Source: Rutpela maculata
Lineage: Eukaryota; Arthropoda; Insecta; Coleoptera; Cerambycidae
Length of the DNA stretch: 64,000 nt
Reading direction: 5' to 3'
Assembly (NCBI GenBank): GCA_936432065.2
Contig: OW386285.2
Location: 105,715,869 to 105,779,868, forward strand
Shown: positions 11,131 through 22,935 of the stretch, piece by piece
How the letters are laid out: each line of letters starts with the position of its first letter
Position numbering within the stretch: the first letter of the stretch is position 1
Program-made: the position numbers and the translations under genes
Notes under the pieces: model-generated
The model's input: the letters and a program-made list of their open reading frames with translations, nothing else
Told to the model about the DNA's origin: nothing
The model's database searches: none

Positions 11131-11746
11131 TTAGTTTTAATTCGAGCTAGTTTTTTCGTTGATAGTGTTTAAGTAATTCAACAATTTTTACTTCTATTTC
11201 TCTCATGATATTAATTATTATAGGTCACTCAAACAACATGTTATAATTAGAATAATAAAGTTGATATAAAAGTCATACAATTTTGTTAATATTTCCGTGC
11301 AATTTGTATAGTTTGTATCTAGCAATTCGTTAAAAAATGGGTTTCTGGAAATATCTTGAAAATTACGAATTATGTCAAAAACTGTTATTTGTACGACTTG
11401 AAACATAAGAAATTAACTTTACCTTAAATTTCAGATTAGTCCCGTTCAAAGATTGTTCGAGATATTATTTTTTTAAGGTTTTGTGTTTTTTCGTCCCTTT
11501 CTAAATGTCAAATTTTTACACGTATTTTTCGTGAATAACTTTAAAACCGAAGGGTCTGAAATTGGTTATTACAACGATAAAAGGTAATTCAATTTAATAC
11601 ATTCCGGTTCTTCTACAATAAAAATTGTCAAAGTTATGGCTATTTGTTAAAAGATTACTTTTTTTTATGAAAATCGAAATTGGAGTATTACTCTCAATTG
11701 AGTTGTGATAAAATAAATCATTCAAAATTTGTTGTAGCTTTTGGAA
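11131..11746. other. Spacer between E1 copies, nothing recognised
   Basis: AT-rich sequence with runs resembling filler found elsewhere in insect transposons. No gene or terminal motif is supported. Confidence 0.35.
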
Positions 11747-11876
11747 TAAAACCGCTGCCTAAGGAATCAATATTTCCACATCCAGATTTCTCATCCAAGT
11801 CTCTTTAAAGGAAAACATCTTGACCATATTTGCACTCTAGTATGTGGAAATAATTGATCACAGAATTTTAATAAAA

Positions 11877-12262
11877 GGGCGTTGCCGAATGCTAGCCAAA
11901 CCTCCAGAACTTCCGGACGCTGCCGAATACGAAGGCAAATTCCGGGCGTTTCCGTATCCATATTAAGATAGTGCCAAATCCATATACGGGCGCGCATGAA
12001 TACCAAGGTAATTTCTGGGCGCTGCCGAATCGATATTAGGATGCTGCTGAATCCATTTTTGGGCGCTGCCGAATTCCAAAGTAACTTCCGGGCGCTGCCA
12101 AATCCAAATTAGAACGCCGCCGAATCTATATTCGAGCGCTGCATAATCCATATTCGGGAACGGCTAAACACCAAGGTGACTTCCGGACCATGTCGAATAC
12201 CAAGGCAATTTTCAGGCGCTGCCGAATCCATATTCGAATCTTTCCGGGCGCCGCCGAATCCA
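11877..12262. repeat. GGGCGCTGCCGAAT minisatellite
   Basis: At least ten imperfect units built on GGGCGCTGCCGAATCCATATTC, alternating with a longer form containing ACCAAGGCAATTTCC. The block is clearly more GC-rich than its surroundings. Open frames across it on the minus strand come from the repeat and are not genes. Confidence 0.85.
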
Positions 12263-12671
12263 CTATTAAATAATACCTCCAGGATCCATTTTGGTTGCAC
12301 GATTTGACCCAAACATACTAACTACCGTACAAAGCTTTTAAAATGAAGTTAAATAGAAGATTTTAAAAATTAAGTTTCTGGACTGTTATTAGCTTGCTTT
12401 ATTGTTTTTCCCTATTTACCCTATTTAACTCACAACCCTTCACCGGAATTAGCGCAAGACATAATCTAGTACCAGATCTCGTCATGGAACATATGTGTGC
12501 CAAATTTGAAGGCAGTATCTTGACGACCGTTGCGAAGAAAACGTGCGCACAAAAAAGTTACAGACCGACACACAGACAGAATTTTTTTCTCTCTTAAATT
12601 TAAAATCTCGACGTTTTATGACATTTATTATTTCAGCAAAAAACATTTTGAAATTTTTTTAAAGATTACTA

Positions 12672-13429
12672 TACAGGGTGCGCCACTTAAAACTCCCCAG
12701 GCTTGCAACTTTCTTATTTTTAAACTACGACCATGTTGGGCATATCAAATTGTAGATAATTTTAAGGCATTTAAACATGTGTACAGAGTGATTTAAAAAA
12801 AAATTAAAATAATTGTTAAGAAAGAAAACTTAATTTCCTTGAATATTTGTTTACCTCATCCTGTACATGAACTGCGTCAATGTTTTCTTATAAAAGTTTT
12901 AATTAGCTTCAATTTATGTTATGTTTATTACGTCATATCCGAAATTCTTTTTGGTTTTAGAGAAAGAAATTAAAAACACTCCTTCCAACTCCTGATTTTT
13001 TTAAAATAACTGAAAAAATGTAAATAATAATTTTATGCTTTATTTGTAAAAGACATATCACAAAAAATCCTCAACGTAATAAAACAGCAACAAGAAACAA
13101 AAGAAATAAATATTTTTAAAAACAAACTCTATTAAAATGTACTAAATAATAGGAATTTTTATTCTTAAAACTTTTTTTTTAACATGAATTGAAGCTAATT
13201 AAAACCTTTATAAGAAAACATTAACACATTTCATGTACAGGTTGAGGTAAAAAAATATTCAAAGAAATTAAGTTTCCTATCTTAACAATTTTTTCAATTT
13301 TTTTTTAAATCACTCTGTATGCGTGTTTAAGGCTTTAAAAATGTCTACAATTTGATGTGCCCAACAAGGTCATCGCTTTAAAAATAAAAAAGTTACAAGT
13401 ATGGGCAGTTTTAAGTGGCGCACCCTGTA
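12672..13429. mobile_element. 758-bp MITE with long TIRs, TA target
   Basis: The ends read TACAGGGTGCGCCACTTAAA and the reverse complement. Each arm runs about 230-250 bp (for example CATGTACAGG near 13233 pairs with CCTGTACATG near 12860). The terminal TA dinucleotides fit a Tc1/mariner-type target duplication. It is inserted in the end of E1 copy b at a TA within a conserved E1 motif, which dates it as younger than that copy. Confidence 0.8.
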
Positions 13430-13462
13430 CATCTTTCCACTCCACTACGTGGATGTGGAAGT

Positions 13463-13973
13463 AATAAATCAAATGGCATATATTTTCATTAAAAATAATG
13501 TATGTTTTTATCCGAATTTGTTATAAATAAAAACAAGAAATGAAATGTTTCATATTTCTATTGTGAAATATAGTTCATTTAGTTATCCTTAAAATAAAAT
13601 CATGGAAAAAAACATTTTATATTTATTACAAAAAATGTTTTGTAAGACATACAAAGAAAAATGTTAGTGTAGTTTTGGTGAATAAGTATACCTACTAGAA
13701 GCCTCAGAATTTTTATAATATTTACACTACTATAAAGAAAACTACCTGTTGTTAAACTTGAAGCATGTTCAATTTTATTAACATTTAACATTACAAATTG
13801 TGTTTTTATAATAAGAAATGTTTCTTTTTATTTAAAATACACTTTCAGATGTATCAATAAACCCTCATGTCATAATATTTTAGCTTCATTAAATCAGTAT
13901 TTATAATTACTTAATAATTTTCGCACAATTTGTATCCCAATTTGGGACATTGGATGATTTGAGTCGTAAGTTT
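13463..13973. other. Intronic sequence, nothing recognised
   Basis: AT-rich spacer between two E1 copies. No gene, splice-flanked exon or repeat boundary is supported. Confidence 0.4.
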
Positions 13974-14235
13974 TATTTCCACATCCAAATAGTGGATTGG
14001 AAGTAGAGTAATCGTAAAAAAAACTTCAATTTTTTTTTTTGTTGAAATCGGTTTAGAATGTCATGAAATATCGAGATTTTAAATTTGAGGGCAAAAAAAA
14101 ATTGTATCTATCGGTTTGTCTGTATTTTTTGTACGCACGTTTCCTGTGGGACGGTTTAAGATATTAACTTAATAGTTGTTACGTGTATGTATTATAAAAA
14201 GATCTGGAACACATTGCTATAAAATTACACAAAAA
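13974..14235 (+). mobile_element. E1 family element, copy c (truncated)
   Basis: It starts TATTTCCACATCCAAATAG and follows the copy-a order (GTCATGAAATATCGAGATTTT, a short TCTG run, GTACGCACGTTTCC, AAGATCTGGAAC), then loses similarity near 14235. The second half, including the C-rich blocks and the GCAGCGGTTTT end, is missing. Confidence 0.65.
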
Positions 14236-15729
14236 ATAATCGTTTTAGAGATTTTAGCATTTTACTTAATCGCCACAATTTATTTACAATAACGGTGTAA
14301 AAGCCGCTCGAAAAGTGGCTTATATTTGGTAATTTTTTAGTTTCGGAGTCTGTTATTCTAGTTTCGGTTAAACAAACAATAATGGGTTGTATCTGAAACT
14401 AATTGACTTGTCTTTTTGAAATGAAGGATTGCTAGTTCTGAAAGACAGTTTTATTGCGTCTTATTATGAACGCTTGTGGGGTAAGGCCTCTATTGTAAGA
14501 AACCATCTCCGAAATATATTTATTTCAACCATATGTTTTGTTTTTTAAATTCATAAACATTTTCTCTACAGATATTTTAAAGGATGTCTATTGTTCAAAA
14601 TAAGTAGACTTCATCGACTTACAGTCTAATTTACGTCTTTCTATTTGAAAGGGTAAAGGTGGTTTAATATTTGCTTACGAGACTGCAGTAGAAATATTTT
14701 CGTTCTTTCTTTTCTTCACAAATTAGATATTTTTCTATTAAATATATATAAATTAATTACAATTTTAGAGATTACATGCATTTTGTGTCATGAAAAAATT
14801 TAGATACATTTTGATAGTAAAAAACTGTTGAAAACTCGGAAAATATGTACGTCACAAAAAAATTAGAACAGAGCAAAATTGTAAAGAATATACGTTTGAA
14901 TTTTTCCAGATTTTTAAATTTCATAGTTTACGATATTTTCCATTTTCGGATAAGGGCCTTTTTTTTCGGTTTTTTCCAGGAAACTTGGACAGAGTGCACT
15001 TTAGGAAAAAGTCATAAAGGAAAAAAAGTTTTGTAGTTTAATAATATATTCACTCGAATTTATGGATTTTTCTCGTCACTTTTTTTTCCACCTTCAACGC
15101 TTTTTGGAAAAATTCAACCGCTATATCTCGGAAAATATGCATTTTTCGAATATTTTACGAGAGTAAAAAGTTGTTATTTTTCATAAAATTATCTAAAAAG
15201 ACATTTTATTTTTTTAATTTACCTCAATTTTACTAGTTAACAAATTAGCAACAAGATCATTGTTTATAATAATTGCGAGGCAATATTAGCGGCCATTTTT
15301 TTTTTTGGAGTTTGATCTAGACTTCAAAACGAACAGAATCCACAAAGTTTTGTGAAAATCCATTCATTCGATAAACTATTTAGTCAAAATGCTAATTTGC
15401 CTACACTATAATGTGTTAGAACTACAAAGTACACATAACATAATCCTGGGATTATATAGACAGAGAAAATAAATTTCCTTTTAAGAGTTGATGTTCGGTT
15501 TTGTTTCATTTTACCATTATTGTATTATTTTGGTTTGAAATACTTATGTTTACATTTTCATAAATGCTAAATATTTGTGTTGTATTCATTTTTTTAAAAG
15601 CTTTTATTTAACTTACAATGTGTTATGTATGAATGTATATTTGTTTGGTGAAATCTTGCAAGCTGAATTTTGACTAGTTCTTATTATACTAGAGCTTTGA
15701 AATTTGGCACACGTGTATAAGTCCGGTGA
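14236..15729. other. Intronic sequence, nothing recognised
   Basis: About 1.5 kb with no gene or element that I can name. Phrases such as CTATATCTCGGAAAATATGC (15122) recur in AT-rich filler around 22170 and 62690, suggesting decayed transposon sequence. Confidence 0.35.
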
Positions 15730-16090
15730 CAATGTAACATAGTATAGCCACTATCGGTCTAAATCCAATATGGCGGACGTCCCAAGATGGCGGAGCGGCT
15801 TTTTAGTCACAACCCTATTGATATGGGTATCAAATGAAGGGGTTTTACGAGTAAAATACGATAGACAATGTGACGTCATTCTAAATTCAATATGGCGGAC
15901 GTCTCAAGCTGGCAGATCGCCTTTTTCTTCACAACCCCCTTGATATGGAATCAAATGAAAGGGTTTGACGAGTAAAATACGATGAACTATGTAACGCCAT
16001 TATAAATCCAATATGGCGGACGCCCTAGGATGGCAAATTATCTTTCTTCACGACTCCCTTGCCATTTGTATCAAATGAAAGGGTTTTGTC
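15730..16090 (+). repeat. ~130-bp tandem repeat, about three units
   Basis: Units contain AATCCAATATGGCGGACGYC, then an AGRTGGC motif, GATATGGGTATCAAATGAA and GGGTTTTACGAGTAAAATACG. Units start near 15767, 15890 and 16007. A diverged partial copy of the same unit occurs at 43740-43910. Confidence 0.8.
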
Positions 16091-16124
16091 TGTCTGTAAA
16101 ATAAGTAGACTAAAAAGTAAAAAA

Positions 16125-16410
16125 TAAAATTATATAAAAAAAATATTTTTAAGAAAAAGCCTTCATTTGAAAAAACTGTACTAAAAAGTTTAAATAATTT
16201 TTTAAAATTCATTCACATGGAAACCAAAAGGTTTGGGGGCGGTCAATTGAGCAAAGTAACTATGCAATAGTGTTATATGACCGTCCGCAAAGTTTTTGGT
16301 TTCCAGGTGTATGAATTTTAAAAAATTATTTTTACTTTTTAGTACAGTTTTTTCAAATAAAAGCTTTTTCTTAAAAATACTTTTTTTTATATAATTTTAT
16401 TTTCAATAAA
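16125..16410. repeat. Large imperfect hairpin (MITE-like)
   Basis: Arms of about 115 bp: 16125-16240 (AAAATTATATAAAAAAAATA, CTGTACTAAAAAGT, GGAAACCAAAAGGTTTG) pair with 16290-16405. The central ~50 bp is unpaired. It resembles a foldback MITE, but no target duplication could be assigned. Confidence 0.65.
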
Positions 16411-17188
16411 AACGTTTTCAAATAAAGCTTGTCCTGCTACTTCCTTTTTAGATTTTAAAACTTAGTCATTTATATTTTTTTAAATTGGAATGTGGTTTAG
16501 GTTTTTGACTTTTTAAAAGTTTTTATGTAGAAATGAAACACCGTGGTCTCTTTGCCGATTTTCATTTTTTTTTTACGAAGTTGTTACTGGTCTATAAAAT
16601 TGGGAGGTCTAGTTATATAGCAGGCAGTATGGGCGTATGAGTTTCGAATACATTTCGGACGCAGTTTATTTGTTGGAATCAGTTCTGGAGACACTACTGA
16701 TTATGAGCATCCATGTTACCAGACGGTAACCCGGTCTGATATTGTTTAAAACAATTTTGTTTACAACAAAAGGAAATATTACATTTTTTCAATGAAACTA
16801 TGTTTTTAAATATTTTTTTATCGATTTCCAACAAGAAATGTTCGATAATTTTTTTCATAAAGTTGATATTTTCAATGTTATTATGTTTTAAAAATTAAAA
16901 AATCTCCAATTTCTCGTTTCAGTAAGAGCCTTACATTTTCTAAGAAAGCATATACAGTGTGCCAGGGAGCGACGCATGATTAAATGAGCAATTCATATGT
17001 CTTGGAAATTTACCAAAAAAAAGTAATTTCTCTCATTTATAAAGTACTTTTTCTGAAATCGATCGGCAATGTCTACATTTTCGGCGCGATTTCAGATCGA
17101 AAAATGCACAATTCCAGTATTTTAGTCCGTTGCTAAGAAACTATCAGAAAACAGACCGGAAAAGATCCGTTGCCAAGCAACGATCAAC

Positions 17189-17592
17189 AAAACCGTACGG
17201 GAATGTTACTTTCAGTAGTAGTAACATACAGTAAGTAACATTCCCGTATGGTTTTTTATGTATATTTTTGACAGTAAATAAATACACGCAGACAAACAAT
17301 CAAACTTACATTTACACTTACACATACATCAAAATTACATTTATTAGTAAGCAGTTAGATTGTAATGAAGAAATGTAATGAAGAAATGTTAGATTATAAT
17401 GAAGAAATGTTATTCATTAATGAAGAAATTTTATGCATTAATACAAATTCCTTAATTTATAATAATATTGATTGTGATTTCAGAAAAAATAGTATGCGTA
17501 TTTCGGTGTGAAAGCACATTCCCGAACTTCGATGCATCGTCGTCCGGGAATGTACTGCTTTCACACCTAAATACACAATATACTATTTTCTG
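17189..17592 (+). mobile_element. Double-hairpin element, copy 1
   Basis: Two separate hairpins bracket about 225 bp of unpaired sequence. Hairpin 1 (17189-17255) has the stem AAAACCGTACGGGAATGTTA. Hairpin 2 (17481-17592) pairs ATAGTATGCGTATTTCGGTG and CACATTCCCG with the reverse complements. The whole arrangement recurs, inverted, at 42663-43023, with the same intervening motif (AAGCAGTTAGATTGTAATGA). No coding sequence is present. Confidence 0.8.
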
Positions 17593-18774
17593 TAAGAGAT
17601 AGGACAAAATCTTAGAAAGAATTATTCAGAATGAGATTTTTTTATAGAAATAGTTTTGAATTAGTCAGATTTCAGTTTGTCTTAATATTTTAAGGTTTTT
17701 CAAATTGTTTAAACAATTTTAATTCACTTAAATAATTATAATTTATTTAAGCAATTACGTTTTGTTACAAATTTGTAGCATTTCCATCTTTTTTTAAGTT
17801 TCACAATTTTGTTTATTAAGAGTTTGCTAATGAAACCTGCAAATTATTTAAGCAACTTATTCCTGTTTATTGCCAACTTTCTTCAGAATAGAGCTAGAGT
17901 TGTGCAGGTTTTAAGAAATTTTGAACTTTTCATCGACTTTCTGCTCATATTTAAAATAAAGAACATTCTTGAGACTAATTAAAAATAATTTCTGCAAAAA
18001 GAGTCGCAAATAAATAACAATAAATGCTAGAAATACATGATACTCTACTTTTGTCCTTATGGGGTCATTTTGAGGCCCAATAGTTCTCATGGGGGGTGTA
18101 ATTGAAAAAATAATTATTAATTCGTATTCTTTGAACTATTGTGAAATTTTAAAAAAGTTGGAAATGTTACAAATTTATAGCAAAATATAATTTTTCGAAT
18201 AAATTATAATTGTCTAATACACTTGAAAAGCATTAAAATATTAACACAATCTAGAAGGTGATTAATTAATAATAATTTGTGTAAAAGAGAACTCAAATAA
18301 ATAATAATAAACGTTAAAAATACGTGATACTCCAACTTTACCCTTATAGGGTCACTTTGCAAGTGAGCAAAATTTTAAAAAATTCAGTTTTATTTTTCTG
18401 AATAATATTTCTTTACAGCACCCTGTCCTATCTCGTACAGAAAATTTGATAAATTGACAAATAGCAGAACAAAACTATCTGTGAGAACTAAAAAGAAAAA
18501 CTATCTACAAAATTAATTTCCAATCTTTGCAGATAGATTTTCTTTTTAGTTCATACAGATTGTTTTTTCTACTGTTTGCCAAATCCCATAAAGAATATGT
18601 TTTATAACAATTATAAGCAAATAAAAAGTAATTCACTTTTACGCGAACTTCATGTTTCGAAACTTAAATTGTGACATAAATTAGTATTCTCACAGGATGA
18701 GATTTCCTTATTTACTTATACGTCGACAGACTGCAGATTGTAATAATATTCTTCTAGGCAAATACGATAAAGCA
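17593..18774. other. Intronic sequence with one imperfect hairpin
   Basis: Mostly unrecognised AT-rich sequence with two diverged direct repeats (AATAAATAATAATAAACGTT near 18297 and a similar run near 18010). A hairpin at about 18464-18585 pairs ACAAATAGCAGAACAAAACT and AGAACTAAAAAGAAAA with inverted copies. No gene is seen. Confidence 0.45.
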
Positions 18775-19016
18775 GCATACATCTGACAACGCCGCCGGAA
18801 GTCAGTTAAACCTGTAATTTTTATATTCGGGTGTCATTTTACGCATCGATTAAAATATTCATAAGGACACCAATTAAACCGTAAAGTAGGTAGGATGCTA
18901 ACTTAGCCTTTAAATAAATTTTGTGTATATCAGTGTGTATATTAGTGGATGCCAAGTGAGAACGTTATTAGGTAGGATGCCAACGGATACCTTATATATA
19001 TATATATATATATATA
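18775..19016 (-). repeat. (TA)n plus GTTGGCATCC repeat, second copy
   Basis: Read on the minus strand it starts with (TA)n, then AAGGTATCCGTTGGCATCC and a second TTGGCATCCA about 35 bp on. That is the same order as 7065-7170 on the plus strand. The two are diverged copies of one family. It abuts the mariner-type relic that starts near 19017. Confidence 0.55.
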
Positions 19017-19871
19017 GTGTGTCCCCGGATGGAGTTGACAAGAGGAAAAACATCTCTAATATTGATTTTACGACGAAAAGTCATTCTTTATAAAAAATTC
19101 TGCTTGTCGAAAAAATGAATTTACCATATAAAAATCTTAGATCAGATGTGCCGGGTGTTAATAAATTAAGAAAACATCAAAATGTCTCAAGAGAGAAGTA
19201 CCTTTATTTATTATTTTGGACAAAATGTTTATAAAACAAAGTTGTTTATAATCCAAAATAAAGCCTAAATACAAATTATGAAGTCTGTATTTTGACTTTT
19301 ATGTTTTTATTGTGTTTATCTTTTTACGTTGAATTTATTAATATGAATAAGAATTCAAATTATGAAACATAGTCTGCTGTCGATAATATTGAACTGACAA
19401 ACATCATTGTGACATTGTGTAGAATATTACTATCTTACATCTGCATTTATTAGTGTTCTGTTGATCATTTACAAAATGGTTACCAAACAAGAAAGAATTT
19501 ATTTGATCAAATGTTATGGGATTGGAGACGTCTCTTATAGATATGCAATTAACCTTTTCCACCAAAAATTCCCTAACACAGCGGTATCTTGCCAATTATT
19601 GCGCAAACTTGTAAAAAAATTTAATGAAACTGGATCTGTATTGGATGTCAAAAAACCCAAGAAAAAGTACAATGAAGACGATGCGGCAACACTTTTGGCA
19701 ATAAATTCAGTAATAGAAAACCCGGAATTATCTTTACGGAAACGCTTACAAAGACTGGAAGTAAGTAAAAGTCATTTACAGAGAATTTATATGGAAAACA
19801 AAGTTCAACCGTTTAAGCCAAGGACCTTTTGGAAAACTTTGTATTGCCATTTATAAACACTCTGCAACCGA

Positions 19872-20197
19872 ACTCGGTGGAGCAGTGCTTAAGGTGTTAG
19901 GCTCGCAACCACAGGGTCCCGGGTTCGAATCCCGGCTAGGGTATGGATGTGTAGTGGCGTTTTTCTCGTGTTGCCGAGACAGTAGCAGTGGGCTAGACTG
20001 CGGTTGTGTGAGAGACAACACGGTCTAGTCGCTCTCCTCTCCTGAGTTCGAGTCTCAGCTGCGGCAGATGGCAATGTCGCAGGGAATGGGTGTTGTGATG
20101 TTGTCTATGTGCGTGTCAGTTCTGGTTGAGTGGTAGAATAGCCATCGGCTAAACTCCGCCAGGACATTAAAATAAATAAGGCAATAAAAAAAAAAAG
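19872..20197 (+). mobile_element. tRNA-derived SINE
   Basis: A tRNA-like head of about 70 bp holds a B box GGTTCGAATCC at 19922-19932 and an A-box-like TGGAGCAGTGC at 19878-19888, spaced as in a tRNA. An unrelated body follows, with a second TTCGAGTC motif at 20047, ending in an A-rich tail (20162-20197). It interrupts the mariner-type transposase, so it inserted after that element. Promoter boxes inside the RNA imply Pol III transcription, known for SINEs in general. Confidence 0.85.
19878..19932 (+). promoter_or_regulatory. Internal Pol III promoter (A and B boxes) of the SINE
   Basis: The A-box-like TGGAGCAGTGC and the B box GGTTCGAATCC are separated by 33 nt. The B box fits the consensus exactly; the A box is a fair match. 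Confidence 0.7.
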
Positions 20198-20565
20198 AAG
20201 TAAGGCGTAACATTCTTTGGCAACAGCTCATTCCTCAGTTTGGTACGGCACTGGTTGACAGATCACTTCAGAGCCAGATGGATGGGAAGATATGCTCCAA
20301 TTCATTTTTCTGCAAGATCACCAGACCTTACACCAATGGATTTTTTCTGTGGGGTGTTTTAAAACAGAAAGTTTATGCAGATGACCTGCCGCATGATCGA
20401 GAAACACTAAAAGCACGAATACAAGCGGTGAATGAAATGAATGTACCCTCAACCATTCGTAAGGTCTATGGTGAATTTATTAAAAGGATGGAGAAATGTG
20501 TTGAGGTTGGAGGAGGCTATGTAGAATAAATTGTTTTTCCACAATGGGCCTTTCCCACGTAATGG

Positions 20566-21621
20566 AACTTGATGATTATTTTTTCATAAATCCTTTATTA
20601 ACACCTAATAAATGTTGTATATACACGTCATATCGTATAATATTTTGATTTTAAATGGATATTTTAAAAATAAAAATACAGCCTTATTTACTCCATATTT
20701 CGAACAAGTAAACGCGCTCAAATTACGTCATGAAGGGATTCTCCAATCAAAATTAAACAATTTCTGGCTTCATAGGGCATCTGCACGTGGCGTCATAGCT
20801 AACCTCAAAAATATGTATTTCTTAAGATTTAAGAGTATTACCCCAGCTATTATTAAAATTTCTGCCTGGTTCCCGTATTTTCAACTAAAATCTAGTTCAG
20901 TGTAATGTTTATGAAGTTCTAAATACCTTGTCCTAATAAAATAGTACTCTTTTTGTAGGTTGGAAATCTAACCTGTAAATAGCAGTCTTTTTTTTATTAA
21001 TCAACAATATTGAAAAATTATTTACGTGAATATTTATATATTTCCTTGGAGCCAGTACGGCTCCAAGCTAAAAATGCGTATACAAACATTAAACGTGAGA
21101 ATAAACTTGAAAAACTTAAAATTTAAGGTTAAGTTGGTTACATGATGCAGATGTCCTATACGAACCTGTTGACGTTTCTGAATTGTACATTTCGTCTGGA
21201 AACCTGCCGATGAGACTATTTCCATGTTGTCTAATGTATATGAATGTTTAGCGTTAGAGGAAATGCTTTAATTATTTCATTAAAGAATGCCTACTTTTCA
21301 TCTCCGCTTTTGAAAATAATGAATTTTCATTGAATAATACCACCAACTATAATAAAAATGATAATAATTAACAGACGAAAGACACTTACATGTCGGCTCT
21401 CAACAAATAAATGACACTTGGCAACATTGATGGAAATAAAATAAATAGTTAGGTTATGCTCTCTTATTTACGATTTACGTTGTGATCATACAGCTCTAGC
21501 ATTTTGACTGCATAACTGTGTTCTTGTTAATTATTTAAAAGTGTGTGTGTGAGTACTGTGTAGCTTGATGACATGTCTGTCAATTCGGTAAGGTAGAAAG
21601 AGACAAACACTTATACATCAA
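20566..21621. other. Intronic sequence, nothing recognised
   Basis: About 1 kb without a recognisable gene or element. Open frames at 20612-20905 and 21034-21225 show no family resemblance and sit in AT-rich sequence. Confidence 0.4.
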
Positions 21622-21770
21622 GCATTTTTTCGCGAGCTTACCACAACTAACTATAGTAAGGTGTACAAGAGATGGCTATACATACATAACCAATTCACAT
21701 CTTAATTATATATAGCCATCTCTTTTACACCTTACCACAGTTAGTTGTGGTAAGCTCGCGAAAAAATGCC
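21622..21770. repeat. 149-bp palindromic MITE-like element
   Basis: The left arm GCATTTTTTCGCGAGCTTAC and the right arm ending GTAAGCTCGCGAAAAAATGC pair for about 58 bp with few mismatches. The central ~30 bp is unpaired. Flanking duplication is not clear. Confidence 0.75.
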
Positions 21771-21974
21771 TAGACAATCTGGTCATATGTAGCCTCTACC
21801 AAGGGTGCTAGAATAAACTGATTGGTCATTCCTCTCAATGTGTCATCAGTGTAGAAATATTGCCGCCAATTTTAAATTCATATAACATAATAATTTTTTC
21901 TGTAGTAAAGAAGCAAATTTCGCAAAAAAGAAAAAATACGAGTTTTTTAAAGAGAACTTCTCAAATATTCAATA

Positions 21975-22150
21975 AAAAAAAACGTGGGAAAGGCCCATTG
22001 TTGAAGTTAATGTTATTATGTTATGTTAATGTTTGAAAAAAAATGTAAGAGTCAAAATTTAGACTTCATAATTTGTACTTAGGCTTTATTTTGAATTATA
22101 AACAACTTTGTTTTATAAACATTTTGTCCAAAATAACAAATAAAGGACAC
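21975..22150 (-). mobile_element. Deletion derivative of the mariner-type relic
   Basis: Read on the minus strand, this joins the 5' region of the 19195 element (TTTTGGACAAAATGTTTATA, TAAAGCCTAAGTACAAATTA) to its 3' motif AATGGGCCTTTCCCACGT, without the transposase between. It looks like an internally deleted, inverted relative of that element, about 1.5 kb downstream of it. Confidence 0.65.
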
Positions 22151-22935
22151 AACTTTTTCAACTTTTTGAATCGCTATATCTCAGAAATGGTGATTCTTAG
22201 GAAAAAAAAGTGTTAGAATAATTTTTGTAGATAATTGCATGATCTACAATTTTTATCTGACCTATTTTTATGATAAAACTTACCGTTTGGCTGAAAAATG
22301 CAAAAAACCCATATTTGCGAACTTTGACTTTGAATAAATTTTTTTGCAGATGTGGGATTGATGAGAACTTTCACATTTCATTTATAATGGCGTTCCCAAC
22401 ATTCGTACCAATTTTCAGCTCTATGTGAATTATTGTAACCTTGAATGTCTATTTTGACCGGGTTATTCGACGCCATTTTGAAAATGCCACATTTCCAAAA
22501 CTAATCATCAGAGGAAAAGAAAGAAAAACCGTTCGATTTGGTTTCGAAAAGCTTTAATTTTGTACCCTTGCATTTTTTTATTAAAGCCCACATTTTTCTA
22601 GTAATTAAAAAAAAAAAACGTCTAGGAAAATTGCAATTTTCAGTTCGCAAAATATGCATTTTAGCAAAAAAGTGTATAATACCTTTCTTTTTATAATTTG
22701 ATTCTCTAACAGATTATGTGTATTTTTTGTTTTTTTTTGCGACAACTCAACCAAAAAGCAGGAAAAATGACAATATAGATTCTTATGTACATACTTTATG
22801 CATGTTGAAGAAAAAAATTTGGAAATTCAGTACATCATTTTCAGGTTGGGATTTAAAAGCTTCACTTGTTGTACTATGTAGGAAGTATACAGATTTTTGA
22901 AACAGCAGTAGAACACTGTACAGTCACTACCCTAG
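22151..22935. other. Intronic sequence, nothing recognised
   Basis: AT-rich filler with transposon-like phrases (CGCTATATCTCAGAAATGG). No gene or boundary is supported. Confidence 0.35.

Larger units (their letters stand above)
11747..13462 (-). mobile_element. E1 family element, copy b (expanded and interrupted)
   Basis: It begins AAAACCGCTGCCTAAGGAAT and ends CGTGGATGTGGAAGTAAT, inverted relative to copy a. It carries a 22-30 bp minisatellite at 11877-12262 and is split near its right end by a 758-bp TIR element (12672-13429). Removing that insertion restores a normal E1 end. Motifs shared with other copies include GTGCGCAC (12541-12549) and CTTCCGG/TTTATGACAT near 12614. Confidence 0.7.
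19476..20529 (+). pseudogene. Mariner-like transposase, interrupted and internally deleted
   Basis: The N-terminal part (19476-19856) opens MVTKQERIYLIKCYG and carries the helix-turn-helix DNA-binding regions of the DUF4817/mariner type, with linker-like KKFNETGSVLD. The C-terminal part (20265-20529) reads RWMGRYAPIHFSARSPDLTP followed by MDFFLWGVLKQKVY, the conserved region holding the third catalytic Asp, and ends GGGYVE-stop. The middle of the catalytic domain, with the first two acidic residues, is absent: only about 60 bases besides the SINE lie between the two parts. Transposition activity would be lost. The ATG at 19476 was chosen because the conserved N-terminus begins there. Confidence 0.85.
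19195..20565 (+). mobile_element. Mariner-type transposon relic
   Basis: A Tc1/mariner-superfamily relic with a broken transposase (19476-20529) split by a SINE. Part of its 5' region (19195-19310, around TTTTGGACAAAATGTTTATA) is repeated inverted at 22040-22150. Its 3' motif AATGGGCCTTTCCCACGT (20543-20560) is repeated inverted at 21982-21999. A GTGTGTCCCCGG motif near 19017 may be closer to the real 5' terminus, so the left boundary is uncertain. Confidence 0.65.

Noticed and set aside
11791..12312. Overlapping minus-strand open frames with repeated MDSAAP-type peptides
   Set aside because: They are produced by the GGGCGCTGCCGAAT minisatellite and have no start context or family resemblance.
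15730..16090. CRISPR-like array
   Set aside because: The units are contiguous ~130-bp tandem repeats without unique spacers, and the genome is eukaryotic.
19872..19945. A functional tRNA gene
   Set aside because: The B box is good, but the anticodon stem pairs poorly, the acceptor arm is not closed, and an unrelated body with an A-rich tail follows: a SINE head.
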